A stretch of 53,134 nucleotides of DNA from positions 1 through 53,134 of IMG/VR virus record IMGVR_UViG_3300045825_000032. One strand, given 5' to 3'. Origin of the DNA: a virus. Below are positions 1 through 8,739 of the stretch, one piece after another. The notes below the pieces were generated by a model. That model made no database searches. It was given only the letters and a program-made list of their open reading frames with translations, and was not told the origin of the DNA. A program made the position numbers and the translations under genes. Each line of letters opens with the position of its first letter. The stretch's first letter is position 1.

Positions 1-127
1 CTACTGATGAGTTTGCATGGGATACTGCCCCAGAGTGGGATACTCCAGTAAAACAATCTAAAGCGGAACTAGCTAAACAATACATGGACTCTGCCAAACA
101 GGGTTCTATGGATTGGTCTAATAACCT
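1..127. repeat. Terminal direct repeat, left copy
   Basis: Bases 1-127 are identical to 53008-53134. Both copies lie inside one open reading frame that is continuous across the join. This is the signature of a circular assembly graph or a circularly permuted or terminally redundant genome cut at an arbitrary point. The length 127 is also a common assembler k-mer, so it should not be taken as the physical terminal repeat. Confidence 0.97.
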
Positions 128-3100
128 TACTGGGGTTGCCGAGTCTGGATTATCTCTTGCTACTGGAGCTGGTAGTATGCTGACTGGTCTGGTTCCTGCG
201 GCTATGCAGAAACTAAACGACTCCTCTGTTGACTTTGAGAAGCAGTATGCTGCTAATATTGATAGAACCACCTATGAACCTAGAGAACAACTAGGTAAAG
301 ACCTTGTAGAGAAATCAGGTAAGTTTATTAATGATACTTTGGTCCCCGGTGTTATGGGTGCCCAAGGACTTCCGTATGTAAATACGGCTGCTGTTCCTCT
401 TCGTGCTGGATTGTCTGCCCTAGGTAAGAATCTACGTAAAGCTGGAGAAAAAGCACCCTCTAAGGTTGAGTCTGCTATCGCAGAACTCAATAGTAAAGAA
501 GAATCTAAAGTTGACCCTAACTTAGAGTTCTATAAACAAGAAGCAGAACGTAAACGTCAAGAGGCTCTTGGTATCATCCAAGTAGATCCTAATGGTATTG
601 CTCGTACTGCCGAACAGGAACGTAGTCAACCTAGGGTAGAGGAGAAAGCCACTAATGGCCCTGACGGGCAAATGGCTTTGTTTGATATTCCTGAAAACCT
701 TAGACAACCTACTAAGTATGAGGCTGTTCCGGGGGATTGGCGTGTTGATGAGAATGGTATTCCTATTAAGGCCGACCTTAGTATGGAAGCTCAGAACCTA
801 CAGGAACCCCTTCAAAGGAACCTGTGGGGGGATGAACTTGCTCCTAAACATGAGCAGGAAGCCCCTAGAGGCCTCACAGACGCGATTGATTCAATGGACT
901 GGGCACATAAGAGGGGTGCCCTTAAAAAGACGCTCCTAGGCCATGATTTAGAAGCTCCCGGTACTCTGGAAGCAGCTAAGATGGCAGCCGAGAACCAAGC
1001 TAATCGTAACCCTCATGGCAGTCCTCTCATTGAGATGAACTCTGGGATTAAGGTTAGCCGTGAAGCCATTGAAAAGCTTCGTTTCCTTCGTGATGAAATC
1101 CCTGTTACTACTGATAAGGGATATAAGCTCTCTATTGGGGAAGCTGGTCCTGTTAAACGTAATGAAGCTAATCAATGGTTGGTAGACAATACACATACTC
1201 CTACAGAGGGTGATAGAAGTCTAGTAGCCAAGGATATTCATGGACGTGTAGTTGCTTATGTTGATTTAAGTCATGTAGAAGGTAACACCTTTACTCCTAA
1301 GGATGTGAAGGTATCTGCTGAGGCACAACGTAAAGGGATTGCTACTGCTCTCTATAATGAAGCAGAACGTCGTGGCTGGACTATTAAAGAGTCTCCCTAC
1401 AAGACGGATGCTGGTAGTGCCTTCCGTAAAGGCTTTAATGCCAAACAAGGACAAGTCACTGAACTCAACTCTGGTTTAAAGCCTAGTTGGGGTCAAAAAG
1501 ATACCATAGAACCTCTGAAGGCTATCCCCGGTATCGGTAATAGGCTTCGTGAGGTTGGTCATGCTATGATTCAATCTCCTGAGGAAGCTATCAAGCTTGC
1601 CAAAGAACGGCCTGACGTTTCTCAAGGACTTATAGATAAGACCTTATCTTTAAATAACATGATGACCAAGGGAGGTACTTACCTAAAAGCTAAAGTTAAC
1701 AACCCAGTGGTTCACTATGTTGTGGATAAGTTCTTAGGTGCAGAGAATAGAGGTAAGGCTGAGATTGCGGACAAGGTACATCAAACCTACCTTCCTACTC
1801 TCCGTGACCTCTCCGGTAAAGAGCGTACAGAAGTGTTCACTCTGTTGAATGCTGCGGACTTAAACAAGAAGACTATTACTCCTGAACTTATGAATAAATG
1901 GGGTCTTTCTGACAAACAGAAAGCCTTTATTACTCTTCATAACGAGAGGATGGCTGATGTATTGGGTAAGATTAACTCTGCCCGTGAAGCTGTAGGGAAA
2001 AAGCCTATCGAGGCTCGTGAAGCCTACTCTGCCATGAATATGACAGGTGACTATCGTAAGGTAGTTAAAGTAGGAGAACAGGTAGTAGGTGTGATTGGTT
2101 CTAACTCCATGACCTTTGGAAAGAACTCTCTAAAGAATCTTGAAAAGAATCTGAAGGAGAAGAACCCAACCTATGAGTTTGGTCCCTTAGTCAAAGCTAA
2201 TGAAACTACCCGTACTAAAGGTAGTCCACATGAAGCCTTTATGGATGTATTGAAGACTCTTGGTGAGGATAATCCCCACATGAAAGAGTTCCTGAATACT
2301 CTAGCTGAGGTTGCTAAAGATGATGCCTCTAACTATATGGGTATGCAGAAGCATACTCTGACTAAGAAGGGTGTCTTTGGTATGGAAGGACGGAAAGAGT
2401 GGCTGTCCCCCGAAGAGAATGCTAAACAGTTCTTTGAGAACCAAGTCCGCTATATGGAGAATGCCTATAATTGGGCACACATTACCGAAGCAGCTAAGGA
2501 TGTAAATAAAGTCCTTCGTGATAAGGATGTAATTGATAAGCAGCCTAAAGCTATTAAGATGGGTGAAGACTACATGGCTAATGCCATCGGTCTTAATACC
2601 AGTAAAGTAGGTAAGGCTATGAATACTCTTATTCATACTCCTTTAGAGTTGCTTGGATATGGTCCCTCAGTAGGTAGAGAGGGTGTTAGTTTAGCTCGTA
2701 AGACGGCTAATACTATGGTCCTGTCTCTGAATCCATTCTTCTTAGCTATTAACATAATGCAACCTATGGCAGCTATGCCGGGGTTGAGTTCGATGCTCAG
2801 GAGTGTTGGGGGTAGTAAATCCCTTACCTTTGGTATTGGGGATATGACTAAGGCTGCTTGGACTCTAACTAAACCTAAATCTATGCTTTCTGGCTTAGAG
2901 AAGGGTGCTTTAGACTATGCTAAAGACAACCATATATATTCTACTGATATGGTGGAACACGCTAATCAAGTGGAGAAAGGTACTCGTTACTATGGTACTA
3001 AGGTCCTACAAGGGCCTGCGGCTATGGTGGAACAGGCTACCCGTGCCCAGATGTATATGGGTCTAGTCCATATGCTAGACAGTGCAGGTATTACTCCTAA

Positions 3101-4127
3101 AGCTGGATTGTATGAACAAGCCCATCGGTTTACCGACATGGCTATGAACAACTATGCAGCTATTGAGAAGCCCCCTATCTATAATGCCCTAGGGGATGCA
3201 GGTAGTATGGCCTATAATTTAAAGAGTTATGGACATAATGAGATTTCTCGTTGGGCTTTGTATGCTCGTGAGTTAGGTGAACATGGAAATGCCAAACCTA
3301 TCCTGACCCAAATGGCGACTACAATTGCCTTGGCAGGGGTTATGGGGCTTCCCTTCTTCTCTCAATGGGATGATTTGTATAGTTACATTACTAAGAAACT
3401 AGGTTCTCCTAGGTCCCTTAGTTTGGATACTATTGCTATGTCTGAGAAAGTAGGTAAGCATCTAGGCCCTAAAGGAGCCTATGCTCTGTCTAATGGCTTA
3501 TTCTCTATTGCTGGTGCTGATATGTCTAAACGTGTTGGCCTAGGTGATGTGGTCCCTAGCCATGTATCTGATGCTGCTTTCGCTGGCGCAGGTAAGCTAG
3601 GAAGTGCTGTGAAGGCTGGAGTTGGTGCTGTGATGGACCCATCCAATCCTGATAAGTGGAAAGCTTTGGGATACAACGTGGCTCCTCAAGTTGCCCAAGG
3701 ACCTATGGATGTGAGTATGTACCAGAAGAATGGTCTTGCTTATAGTAAAGACCCTGAGAATATCCATCCTGTAGCTAAACGTAATGATACCGATATTCTC
3801 ATGAAGAAGATTGGTCTTACAGGGATAAATGAGTCAGTCCAAAAGACTAAGAACTATGAGAACTCCCAAATTACTAAAGCTATTATGGAGTATCGTACTC
3901 AAGGGTTACATCAGATTGCTCAAGACTTGTTTAACAACAGGCCAATCAATCCTAAAGCAATTGAACGCTACTTTAAGAATGGTCAGGGGGATGGTAAATC
4001 CTTTGAAATGGACCTACAAAACCTAGCTCAGAAGCAGAACATGGACCCACGTACTTACCAAGTTATCAGGGATGCTGCCTCACAGCGTATTCCCCAAGTT
4101 AGGGAACTGCAAAGGATTACACAATGA
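1..4127 (+). CDS. Large ejection (internal virion) protein, 3' part; the gene starts at 52980
   Basis: The frame is open from the first base, and its true start is the ATG at 52980 on the other side of the join (begins MADFDWDKPATDEF), giving 1384 aa. It is the largest gene and is mostly alpha-helical. It lies last of three consecutive virion genes and directly before the endolysin, the position of T7 gp16-like or phiEco32-like ejection proteins that leave the capsid with the DNA. Around full-length residues 427-489 there is a segment resembling a GNAT acetyltransferase acetyl-CoA loop (QRKGIATAL followed by YNEAERRGW). No lytic transglycosylase motif was recognised. The stop overlaps the endolysin ATG (ATGA). 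The role as an ejection protein is inferred from size and position; the GNAT assignment is a motif call. Confidence 0.75.
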   Translation, partial: TDEFAWDTAPEWDTPVKQSKAELAKQYMDSAKQGSMDWSNNLTGVAESGLSLATGAGSMLTGLVPAAMQKLNDSSVDFEKQYAANIDRTTYEPREQLGKDLVEKSGKFINDTLVPGVMGAQGLPYVNTAAVPLRAGLSALGKNLRKAGEKAPSKVESAIAELNSKEESKVDPNLEFYKQEAERKRQEALGIIQVDPNGIARTAEQERSQPRVEEKATNGPDGQMALFDIPENLRQPTKYEAVPGDWRVDENGIPIKADLSMEAQNLQEPLQRNLWGDELAPKHEQEAPRGLTDAIDSMDWAHKRGALKKTLLGHDLEAPGTLEAAKMAAENQANRNPHGSPLIEMNSGIKVSREAIEKLRFLRDEIPVTTDKGYKLSIGEAGPVKRNEANQWLVDNTHTPTEGDRSLVAKDIHGRVVAYVDLSHVEGNTFTPKDVKVSAEAQRKGIATALYNEAERRGWTIKESPYKTDAGSAFRKGFNAKQGQVTELNSGLKPSWGQKDTIEPLKAIPGIGNRLREVGHAMIQSPEEAIKLAKERPDVSQGLIDKTLSLNNMMTKGGTYLKAKVNNPVVHYVVDKFLGAENRGKAEIADKVHQTYLPTLRDLSGKERTEVFTLLNAADLNKKTITPELMNKWGLSDKQKAFITLHNERMADVLGKINSAREAVGKKPIEAREAYSAMNMTGDYRKVVKVGEQVVGVIGSNSMTFGKNSLKNLEKNLKEKNPTYEFGPLVKANETTRTKGSPHEAFMDVLKTLGEDNPHMKEFLNTLAEVAKDDASNYMGMQKHTLTKKGVFGMEGRKEWLSPEENAKQFFENQVRYMENAYNWAHITEAAKDVNKVLRDKDVIDKQPKAIKMGEDYMANAIGLNTSKVGKAMNTLIHTPLELLGYGPSVGREGVSLARKTANTMVLSLNPFFLAINIMQPMAAMPGLSSMLRSVGGSKSLTFGIGDMTKAAWTLTKPKSMLSGLEKGALDYAKDNHIYSTDMVEHANQVEKGTRYYGTKVLQGPAAMVEQATRAQMYMGLVHMLDSAGITPKAGLYEQAHRFTDMAMNNYAAIEKPPIYNALGDAGSMAYNLKSYGHNEISRWALYARELGEHGNAKPILTQMATTIALAGVMGLPFFSQWDDLYSYITKKLGSPRSLSLDTIAMSEKVGKHLGPKGAYALSNGLFSIAGADMSKRVGLGDVVPSHVSDAAFAGAGKLGSAVKAGVGAVMDPSNPDKWKALGYNVAPQVAQGPMDVSMYQKNGLAYSKDPENIHPVAKRNDTDILMKKIGLTGINESVQKTKNYENSQITKAIMEYRTQGLHQIAQDLFNNRPINPKAIERYFKNGQGDGKSFEMDLQNLAQKQNMDPRTYQVIRDAASQRIPQVRELQRITQ

Positions 4128-4564
4128 ACATATCAGACAAAGGAATTAAGTTCCTTAAATATGTAGAAGGTGTAGAGCATAAAGCCTATATTGATAGTGG
4201 GGGTGTTGCTACTATTGGGGTCGGTCATACAGGTCCTGAGGTAAAACTCGGGCTTGTGTGGTCTGACCAACAGATAGAAGACTCCTTGAAGAAAGACTTG
4301 AAATGGGCAGAGGATGCTGTCAATGGTGATGTGGCTTGCCCCCTAAACCAAAACCAGTATGATGCCCTTGTCAGCTTTGTATTCAATGTTGGAGTTCATG
4401 CCTTTGAGCAATCCACTCTATTGAAACTCCTGAATATAGGAGATACTGATGGAGCCATGCACCAATTCATGCGTTGGAATATGGATAATGGTCATGTTGT
4501 CGCTGGTCTTACTAAACGTAGGGGAGCAGAGGTAGCTCTATTCAACGGTACTTGGAGTACCTAA
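4124..4564 (+). CDS. Endolysin, GH24 (T4-type) muramidase
   Basis: Hydrolyses the beta-1,4 bond between N-acetylmuramic acid and N-acetylglucosamine for host lysis. At 146 aa it has the usual length. The catalytic triad is visible with T4 lysozyme spacing: E15, D24 and T30, within the pattern YxDxGGxxTIGxGHT. There is no signal peptide or SAR segment at the N-terminus, so it should be cytoplasmic and depend on a holin (candidate at 46855). It overlaps the ejection protein by 4 bp and the next gene by 1 bp (TAATG), so the three are probably translated together as late genes. Confidence 0.93.
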   Translation: MNISDKGIKFLKYVEGVEHKAYIDSGGVATIGVGHTGPEVKLGLVWSDQQIEDSLKKDLKWAEDAVNGDVACPLNQNQYDALVSFVFNVGVHAFEQSTLLKLLNIGDTDGAMHQFMRWNMDNGHVVAGLTKRRGAEVALFNGTWST

Positions 4565-5148
4565 TGGATGACAACCTTCAACAGATTATTGATAAGGCTA
4601 ATGCCAATCCTGACTATCGTGCTTTAGTTGATTATCTCAGTACTAGGAAACAAATGCCTAGTATGGCTGTAGAAGACTTAGCTGGAGGTTTGGGGATGTA
4701 TCGTCCGCAAACTAACCATGTGGTCTTAGACAGAACTAGGGGAATGACTCCCGAAAATCTACTACATGAAACTACTCATTCGGCATATAAAAATATGTCA
4801 GACCAATACCTTGAACTTCATAAGAAACCAAATAAGACTCCTTATGAATCTCAATTTGTTGATAGTTATGAGAAGATGAATGGAGAGGGAAATAGGGAAA
4901 TGACTTCTCCTCAGTGGTATGACCAGCAAAGAGACTATAGGGTAAAACCTACAGAAGAGTATGCTCATGGAGTGCAGAATGCTAATTATCCACCGGGACC
5001 TATTCCGTATGAGGCAACTAATGTGGGATGGAGAGCACCGGGAGGGCATTTAGACCCTACCAAGGCTAGTGAGATTATGATGTTAATGGAACAAGCTAAA
5101 CGAGCACAAAGTCCTCCGGGATTCCTTCAACGATTATTCAGTAGATAA
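4564..5148 (+). CDS. Putative zinc metallopeptidase with HExxH motif
   Basis: 194 aa from the ATG at 4564, which overlaps the endolysin stop. Residues 68-72 read HETTH inside a hydrophobic helix (NLLHETTHSAY), the classic gluzincin or metzincin zinc-binding signature; a Glu-rich stretch further on (TEEYAHG) could supply the third ligand. The family is not recognised. It is last in the late operon, immediately before the terminator, next to lysis and ejection genes. Possible roles are an ejected protease or a virion maturation enzyme. The C-terminus is Pro/Gly-rich and ends in a basic amphipathic helix. Function is inferred from the motif only. Confidence 0.6.
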   Translation: MDDNLQQIIDKANANPDYRALVDYLSTRKQMPSMAVEDLAGGLGMYRPQTNHVVLDRTRGMTPENLLHETTHSAYKNMSDQYLELHKKPNKTPYESQFVDSYEKMNGEGNREMTSPQWYDQQRDYRVKPTEEYAHGVQNANYPPGPIPYEATNVGWRAPGGHLDPTKASEIMMLMEQAKRAQSPPGFLQRLFSR

Positions 5149-5151
5149 AAG

Positions 5152-5186
5152 AAAAGCCCCAAGGATTGCTCCAAGGGGCTTTTTTT
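5152..5186. terminator. Bidirectional rho-independent terminator between convergent blocks
   Basis: AAAAGCCCC (5152-5160) pairs with GGGGCTTTT (5175-5183), a 9-bp stem. The plus strand continues into a T-run (to 5186), and the minus strand continues GGGGCTTTTCTTTT. It sits where the rightward late operon (ends 5148) meets the leftward operon (last stop at 5185), so it should stop transcripts from both sides. Confidence 0.93.
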
Positions 5187-5328
5187 ATGTCGCTAGTTTA
5201 TACAAACCGATGTTAGAGACTGCATAACCTAAGAAAGTGATTCCCATTGCTAGGTTACCCCTCCAAGATTGTTCAATTCCAATACACAGGTAGATGAGTC
5301 CTACGAAGGCAATAAGCCATCCACTCAT
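5185..5328 (-). CDS. Small two-helix membrane protein
   Basis: 47 aa (begins MSGWLIAFVGLIYLCIG) with two hydrophobic segments, about residues 3-17 and 28-42. Its ATG overlaps the stop of the upstream HslV-like gene (ATGA), and it is the last gene of the leftward operon; its stop codon lies in the T-tract of the terminator. No family recognised; it could be an accessory lysis or membrane-modifying peptide. Confidence 0.6.
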   Translation of the reverse strand: MSGWLIAFVGLIYLCIGIEQSWRGNLAMGITFLGYAVSNIGLYKLAT

Positions 5329-5780
5329 TTAATCTTATAGGTCTTTACACCCATACCTGTATAAGTGTCCTTCTTACTAGCAATCTTAATGGCTTCCGTG
5401 GGGGTGGCTCCTGCCATCATAGCCCCCATAGCAATACCCTGACCACTACCAATAGCTCCAAAAGGTTCATTTACTTTAAGCCACTTATCATAGCTGTCAA
5501 AGGTAAAGATTTCCCCTTCTTCAGTTAGTACCAAACCAATAAGTCCTTTTACTTTTGGTGGTTTATCAAATTGATGGGGCCTACTAAAGAATTCTGCTGT
5601 TACAATAATGTCTTGGGCAGTCCCAGCAAACCCCACATAGAAGTCACAGTGCGGATAGGTATCCTTATGCTTCTCGAATTTGTAGACTTTAGGGGAGCCT
5701 TTAAATTTACTGGCATTATTCATATCAGTATATTGAAGGTCCCCTGCAATCTCCTGTTTGTTACAAGCAATAGTAGTCAT
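5325..5780 (-). CDS. HslV-like Ntn hydrolase (proteasome-fold peptidase)
   Basis: 151 aa when started at the ATG at 5780, which overlaps the stop of the reductase gene (TAATG). It begins MTTIACNKQEIAGD, matching the HslV/proteasome beta-subunit start in which Met is removed and the new N-terminal Thr is the nucleophile, followed by a G-D pair. Later segments fit the fold: YVGFAGTAQD, the glycine-rich GSGQGIAMGAMMAG and PTEAIKIASKKD. It is slightly shorter than HslV (about 175 aa). No HslU/ClpX-like ATPase is encoded in the window, so it would need a host unfoldase or work on small substrates. Family assignment is from motif recognition. Confidence 0.75.
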   Translation of the reverse strand: MTTIACNKQEIAGDLQYTDMNNASKFKGSPKVYKFEKHKDTYPHCDFYVGFAGTAQDIIVTAEFFSRPHQFDKPPKVKGLIGLVLTEEGEIFTFDSYDKWLKVNEPFGAIGSGQGIAMGAMMAGATPTEAIKIASKKDTYTGMGVKTYKIK

Positions 5781-7513
5781 TAGACTCCACAAGACCCACC
5801 ATGACCCGTAATATCACAAACATCATGTTCTTCAAATACAGTTCCTTTATGTGTTAGGGCTTCTCCATAGTCACACTCGGTAATGGGTTGACCTCCTCGA
5901 CTTCCATCTGGATAGCAGGTGAAACCTCGCAACCTAGGAGCGTACTTAGCGAGAGTGTTTGCAAAGAGTTCAACATCAGACTCTTTGTTTCCTTTACTCC
6001 CCCAACTAGGTAGGTTGATGGTTGAACTAATTGACATATCAACGTAATCCTGTATGTCGGCCTGAAACTTGATTCGTCGTTCATAATCATGACTTAGTTT
6101 GTAGGCGGTGTCAATGGAGCTTGGGTCGATTCCGTACTCTTTAATAAGTCTGTCGGCTGTCGCATCCACAACATAGGAGTATTTCCACTTTGTTCCTTCA
6201 GTGAGAAATCTACGTTTATATGCGACGGCAAACAAAGGCTCAATACCAGTTGTAGTAGAAGCAAGAATCCCAATAGTACCAGTAGGGGCAATAGCCCGAT
6301 AAGCCACAGGACGAGATATAAAAAACCTATCACAGTGCTCATCAGCCGCACGCTTAGATTCATCACGATATACCTTTAACCATTCGTGGAGTTCTGGGGT
6401 GACTTCATACTTTGCTCCTCGTTGTAGCAACCATTCATGAATACCCATAAGTCCAAGACCGAGCCGTCGATTCTTTTCACGGACACGATATACCTTTTCG
6501 TAAGGTAAGTCAGCGCGAAGGGTTCCACATACGAGGAATTTGCTTGCGAGGCTAACGACACTTTTGAAATCTTCCAAACTCGAAATATTACCAAGATTGA
6601 TAGACCCAAGATTACAAACGTCGCTGTCGTCTTCGCTCGTAACCTCTGTACAAGCATTTCTAAGTGTTTCATTCTGTTTATCTCCAAAGTTAAAGCTAAA
6701 GCCCGGCTCACCTGTCTCCATCGCCTGTCGAACATTCTGTAGGAAGATTGGGTTTTCTGCAAGGGTATTAACTTGCTTAAAGAAGAACTCTTTATTTATT
6801 TTATTTAGTTCTTCATGACTACCAGCTACTTTATATTCTTTATAGGAATACCCCTCTCCTAACAAGGCAGCATCATCATAATTGACACTAATGTTAGTCA
6901 TGTCCAACGGAGCAGGGAAGTTAAAGTCTTTCTCTTTCTGTTCCTTTATGAATTGGGACCAATTTTTGACTTTAAGGAATTCTGGAATATCTTCATGTTG
7001 CCAGTTAAGGCTTGCGTAGATTGCCGAGCGACGACTCCCACCTTGCATAACATTTCTACCAATTTCATTGATTGCTGACATGAGAGGGAGTGGCCCCGAA
7101 GCAATACCTCCAGTTCGTGACAGAGCCTTTCCAGCCGGGCGAAGTCGTGAGTAGTCAATTCCAATTCCGCCTCCAGTCATTAAACAAGACATAGCTCGCC
7201 ATGTTACATTACTCCATTCTTCTCGTGTGTCCTCTTCTGCTCTCAATAAATAGCAATTATTGAAGGCGTGATAAGGTCTACCAGCATAGTATAAATAACG
7301 TCCACCAGCAATGAAAGCCATTTCTTTCATATACTGAAGGAGCTGGTGTCTATCCCCCTCATTCATTAAAGCAGGAAGAGTCCCTCCTCTTGTTCCACAT
7401 ACATCATCTACTACTCGTTCACAAAGCGCGTCCCATGTATCGTTAGCACCTTGGGCATATTTGTTCCTAAAAATTGTGTCTGCAAATTCTGTTTTAAATC
7501 TATTTACTATCAT
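5780..7513 (-). CDS. nrdJ: Ribonucleotide reductase, probable class II (adenosylcobalamin-dependent)
   Basis: 577 aa, a compact single-gene reductase that converts ribonucleotides to deoxyribonucleotides for phage DNA synthesis. The redox and radical residues are visible: C87 (NNCYLL), the active-site loop N286-x-C288-x-E290 (NACTEV), C300 (CNLGSINL), an APTGTIG loop, and a C-terminal thiol pair (CDITGHGGSC). No small subunit (NrdB) or glycyl-radical activase (NrdG) is present, which favours class II. A B12-dependent enzyme would use host cobalamin. It is the second-to-last large gene of the leftward operon and overlaps the upstream small gene by 14 bp. Confidence 0.88.
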   Translation of the reverse strand: MIVNRFKTEFADTIFRNKYAQGANDTWDALCERVVDDVCGTRGGTLPALMNEGDRHQLLQYMKEMAFIAGGRYLYYAGRPYHAFNNCYLLRAEEDTREEWSNVTWRAMSCLMTGGGIGIDYSRLRPAGKALSRTGGIASGPLPLMSAINEIGRNVMQGGSRRSAIYASLNWQHEDIPEFLKVKNWSQFIKEQKEKDFNFPAPLDMTNISVNYDDAALLGEGYSYKEYKVAGSHEELNKINKEFFFKQVNTLAENPIFLQNVRQAMETGEPGFSFNFGDKQNETLRNACTEVTSEDDSDVCNLGSINLGNISSLEDFKSVVSLASKFLVCGTLRADLPYEKVYRVREKNRRLGLGLMGIHEWLLQRGAKYEVTPELHEWLKVYRDESKRAADEHCDRFFISRPVAYRAIAPTGTIGILASTTTGIEPLFAVAYKRRFLTEGTKWKYSYVVDATADRLIKEYGIDPSSIDTAYKLSHDYERRIKFQADIQDYVDMSISSTINLPSWGSKGNKESDVELFANTLAKYAPRLRGFTCYPDGSRGGQPITECDYGEALTHKGTVFEEHDVCDITGHGGSCGV

Positions 7514-7658
7514 TCAGTCTTTTTAATTCTTCTTTAAGTTGTTCTTCTGCCTCAAGTTCCTCTTGCTTCCGTTTACGGTAATGAATTCCCTCTTTATGGG
7601 GATGCCGTACTTCTTGCAATAGGTCTTGGGGCTTCTTATTATTCTTTGAGGTAGTCAT
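7500..7658 (-). CDS. Small basic coiled-coil protein, unknown
   Basis: 52 aa from the ATG at 7658 (MTTSKNNKKPQDLLQEV). The second half is a highly charged helix (KRKQEELEAEEQLKEELKR) that should form a coiled coil. It overlaps the reductase start and the preceding gene, as expected for this operon. No function assigned. Confidence 0.55.
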   Translation of the reverse strand: MTTSKNNKKPQDLLQEVRHPHKEGIHYRKRKQEELEAEEQLKEELKRLNDSK

Positions 7659-7791
7659 GGATGTACTGGAAGCGTTCTTTAATCTTGTCTGGGAAGGCAT
7701 CAATTAAATCATCTGCCTCAATATCCAGTAATTCCAAGAGAGTTACTTCATCTACTTTCCTCAATTCTTCGATTAGGTCAATTAGTCCCAT
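7639..7791 (-). CDS. Small acidic phage protein, unknown
   Basis: 50 aa (MGLIDLIEELRKVDEVTLLE...). The pattern E-V-T-L-L-E-L-L-x-I-x-x-x-D-L-I-D-x-F is common among small acidic proteins of diverse phages. It overlaps the HD gene upstream by 14 bp and the next gene by 20 bp. No signal or membrane segment; function unknown. Confidence 0.6.
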   Translation of the reverse strand: MGLIDLIEELRKVDEVTLLELLDIEADDLIDAFPDKIKERFQYIHDYLKE

Positions 7792-8326
7792 ATTGTTTTT
7801 GTAGTTCGTAATACCTATCCAGAAAGACTTCTTTTGCAGTAGCAGGAGCCATCCCGATAGGTTTAAAGTTGTGTTGTATTTGGGGACGTTTCCGGTCAGT
7901 CCATAGGTCCCAAGTATTCCCTTTGGACTTCATAAGGTAGTGAGCTTCTGTACTGAGCATGGTTAAGTCTAATTGCTTAATCAAAGGATTCAGTGGATAA
8001 TCAAATCCATATCTACTGGCAATCCGTGTCATAAGCATATCCTCTAGCTCTACATAATCCATCAAATGCTGCTTGATAGGAGAGGCTATGTCAGTAATAT
8101 AAGCTTCACTAGCATCATGGAGTAGGGCAGCTAGTTCAAAGCCCTCTGGGGCCATTCTAGACATATGCCAGCTATGTTCTGCCACACTATAGAACCTAGA
8201 ACAATGCCCGGTGTACCTACAGTTCATGGCGAGAGCATGAGCAATATCCTCAATATCAAAGTCCTCTGGTCTGGGCTTTAGGAAGTAAAACTTCCGCCCA
8301 GATACAGTCTCAATATAGGAGTCCAT
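7778..8326 (-). CDS. HD-domain phosphohydrolase (YfbR-like 5'-nucleotidase family)
   Basis: 182 aa from the ATG at 8326, which overlaps the upstream stop (TAATG). The HD signature is H51 (in VAEHSWH), H70-D71 (ALLHDASEAY) and a downstream Asp (KQLD). Proteins of this family remove phosphate from deoxyribonucleoside monophosphates; beside the reductase gene this fits nucleotide-pool remodelling. The N-terminal SGRKFYFLKPRPEDFDIEDIA segment is typical of phage members. The substrate is inferred. Confidence 0.8.
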   Translation of the reverse strand: MDSYIETVSGRKFYFLKPRPEDFDIEDIAHALAMNCRYTGHCSRFYSVAEHSWHMSRMAPEGFELAALLHDASEAYITDIASPIKQHLMDYVELEDMLMTRIASRYGFDYPLNPLIKQLDLTMLSTEAHYLMKSKGNTWDLWTDRKRPQIQHNFKPIGMAPATAKEVFLDRYYELQKQYGTN

Positions 8327-8739
8327 TAGAATGGAGGAAGCCCACACTCAGCACCGCAAGCAGCATATCCTGCTAAGTCTACCCAACTATCACGATGGGC
8401 AGGGCTATTCTTTAGCCTTGCAATTTTGAGTAAAGCCAGCATAATAGCCACATCAGTAGGACGATATACAGTACCAAAGTAACTGCCCCAAAGCTTTGCG
8501 ATTGTTTCAAAGGATTGCTCTGGACCCCCATAGGTGTTGGCTCGTTCTCCATTTACAATCTTACTAGCCTCATCCAACACCTCTGCCCTAGTGTTTTTAG
8601 GTTGTTTAAATCCATCCGATTTATAATCTTTAATATCTGTTTCTGAAATCATAATCCACTCTCCGGGTTTAGGGTTATTCCATGCGTTTATAATATTAGC
8701 TTCCTGAATTTCCATTAATCTTTTTTTAACTTGCCCCAT
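8326..8739 (-). CDS. DUF6378-like phage protein
   Basis: 137 aa. The C-terminal two thirds match a family found in many phages, with the patterns VLDEASKIVNGERxxTYG, LLKIARL and HRDSWVDLAGYAACGAE. Its biochemical role is unknown; it commonly lies with nucleotide-metabolism genes, as it does here between an HD phosphohydrolase and a phosphoesterase. An alpha-helical nucleotide-pyrophosphatase-like fold is conceivable but not shown. Confidence 0.7.
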   Translation of the reverse strand: MGQVKKRLMEIQEANIINAWNNPKPGEWIMISETDIKDYKSDGFKQPKNTRAEVLDEASKIVNGERANTYGGPEQSFETIAKLWGSYFGTVYRPTDVAIMLALLKIARLKNSPAHRDSWVDLAGYAACGAECGLPPF

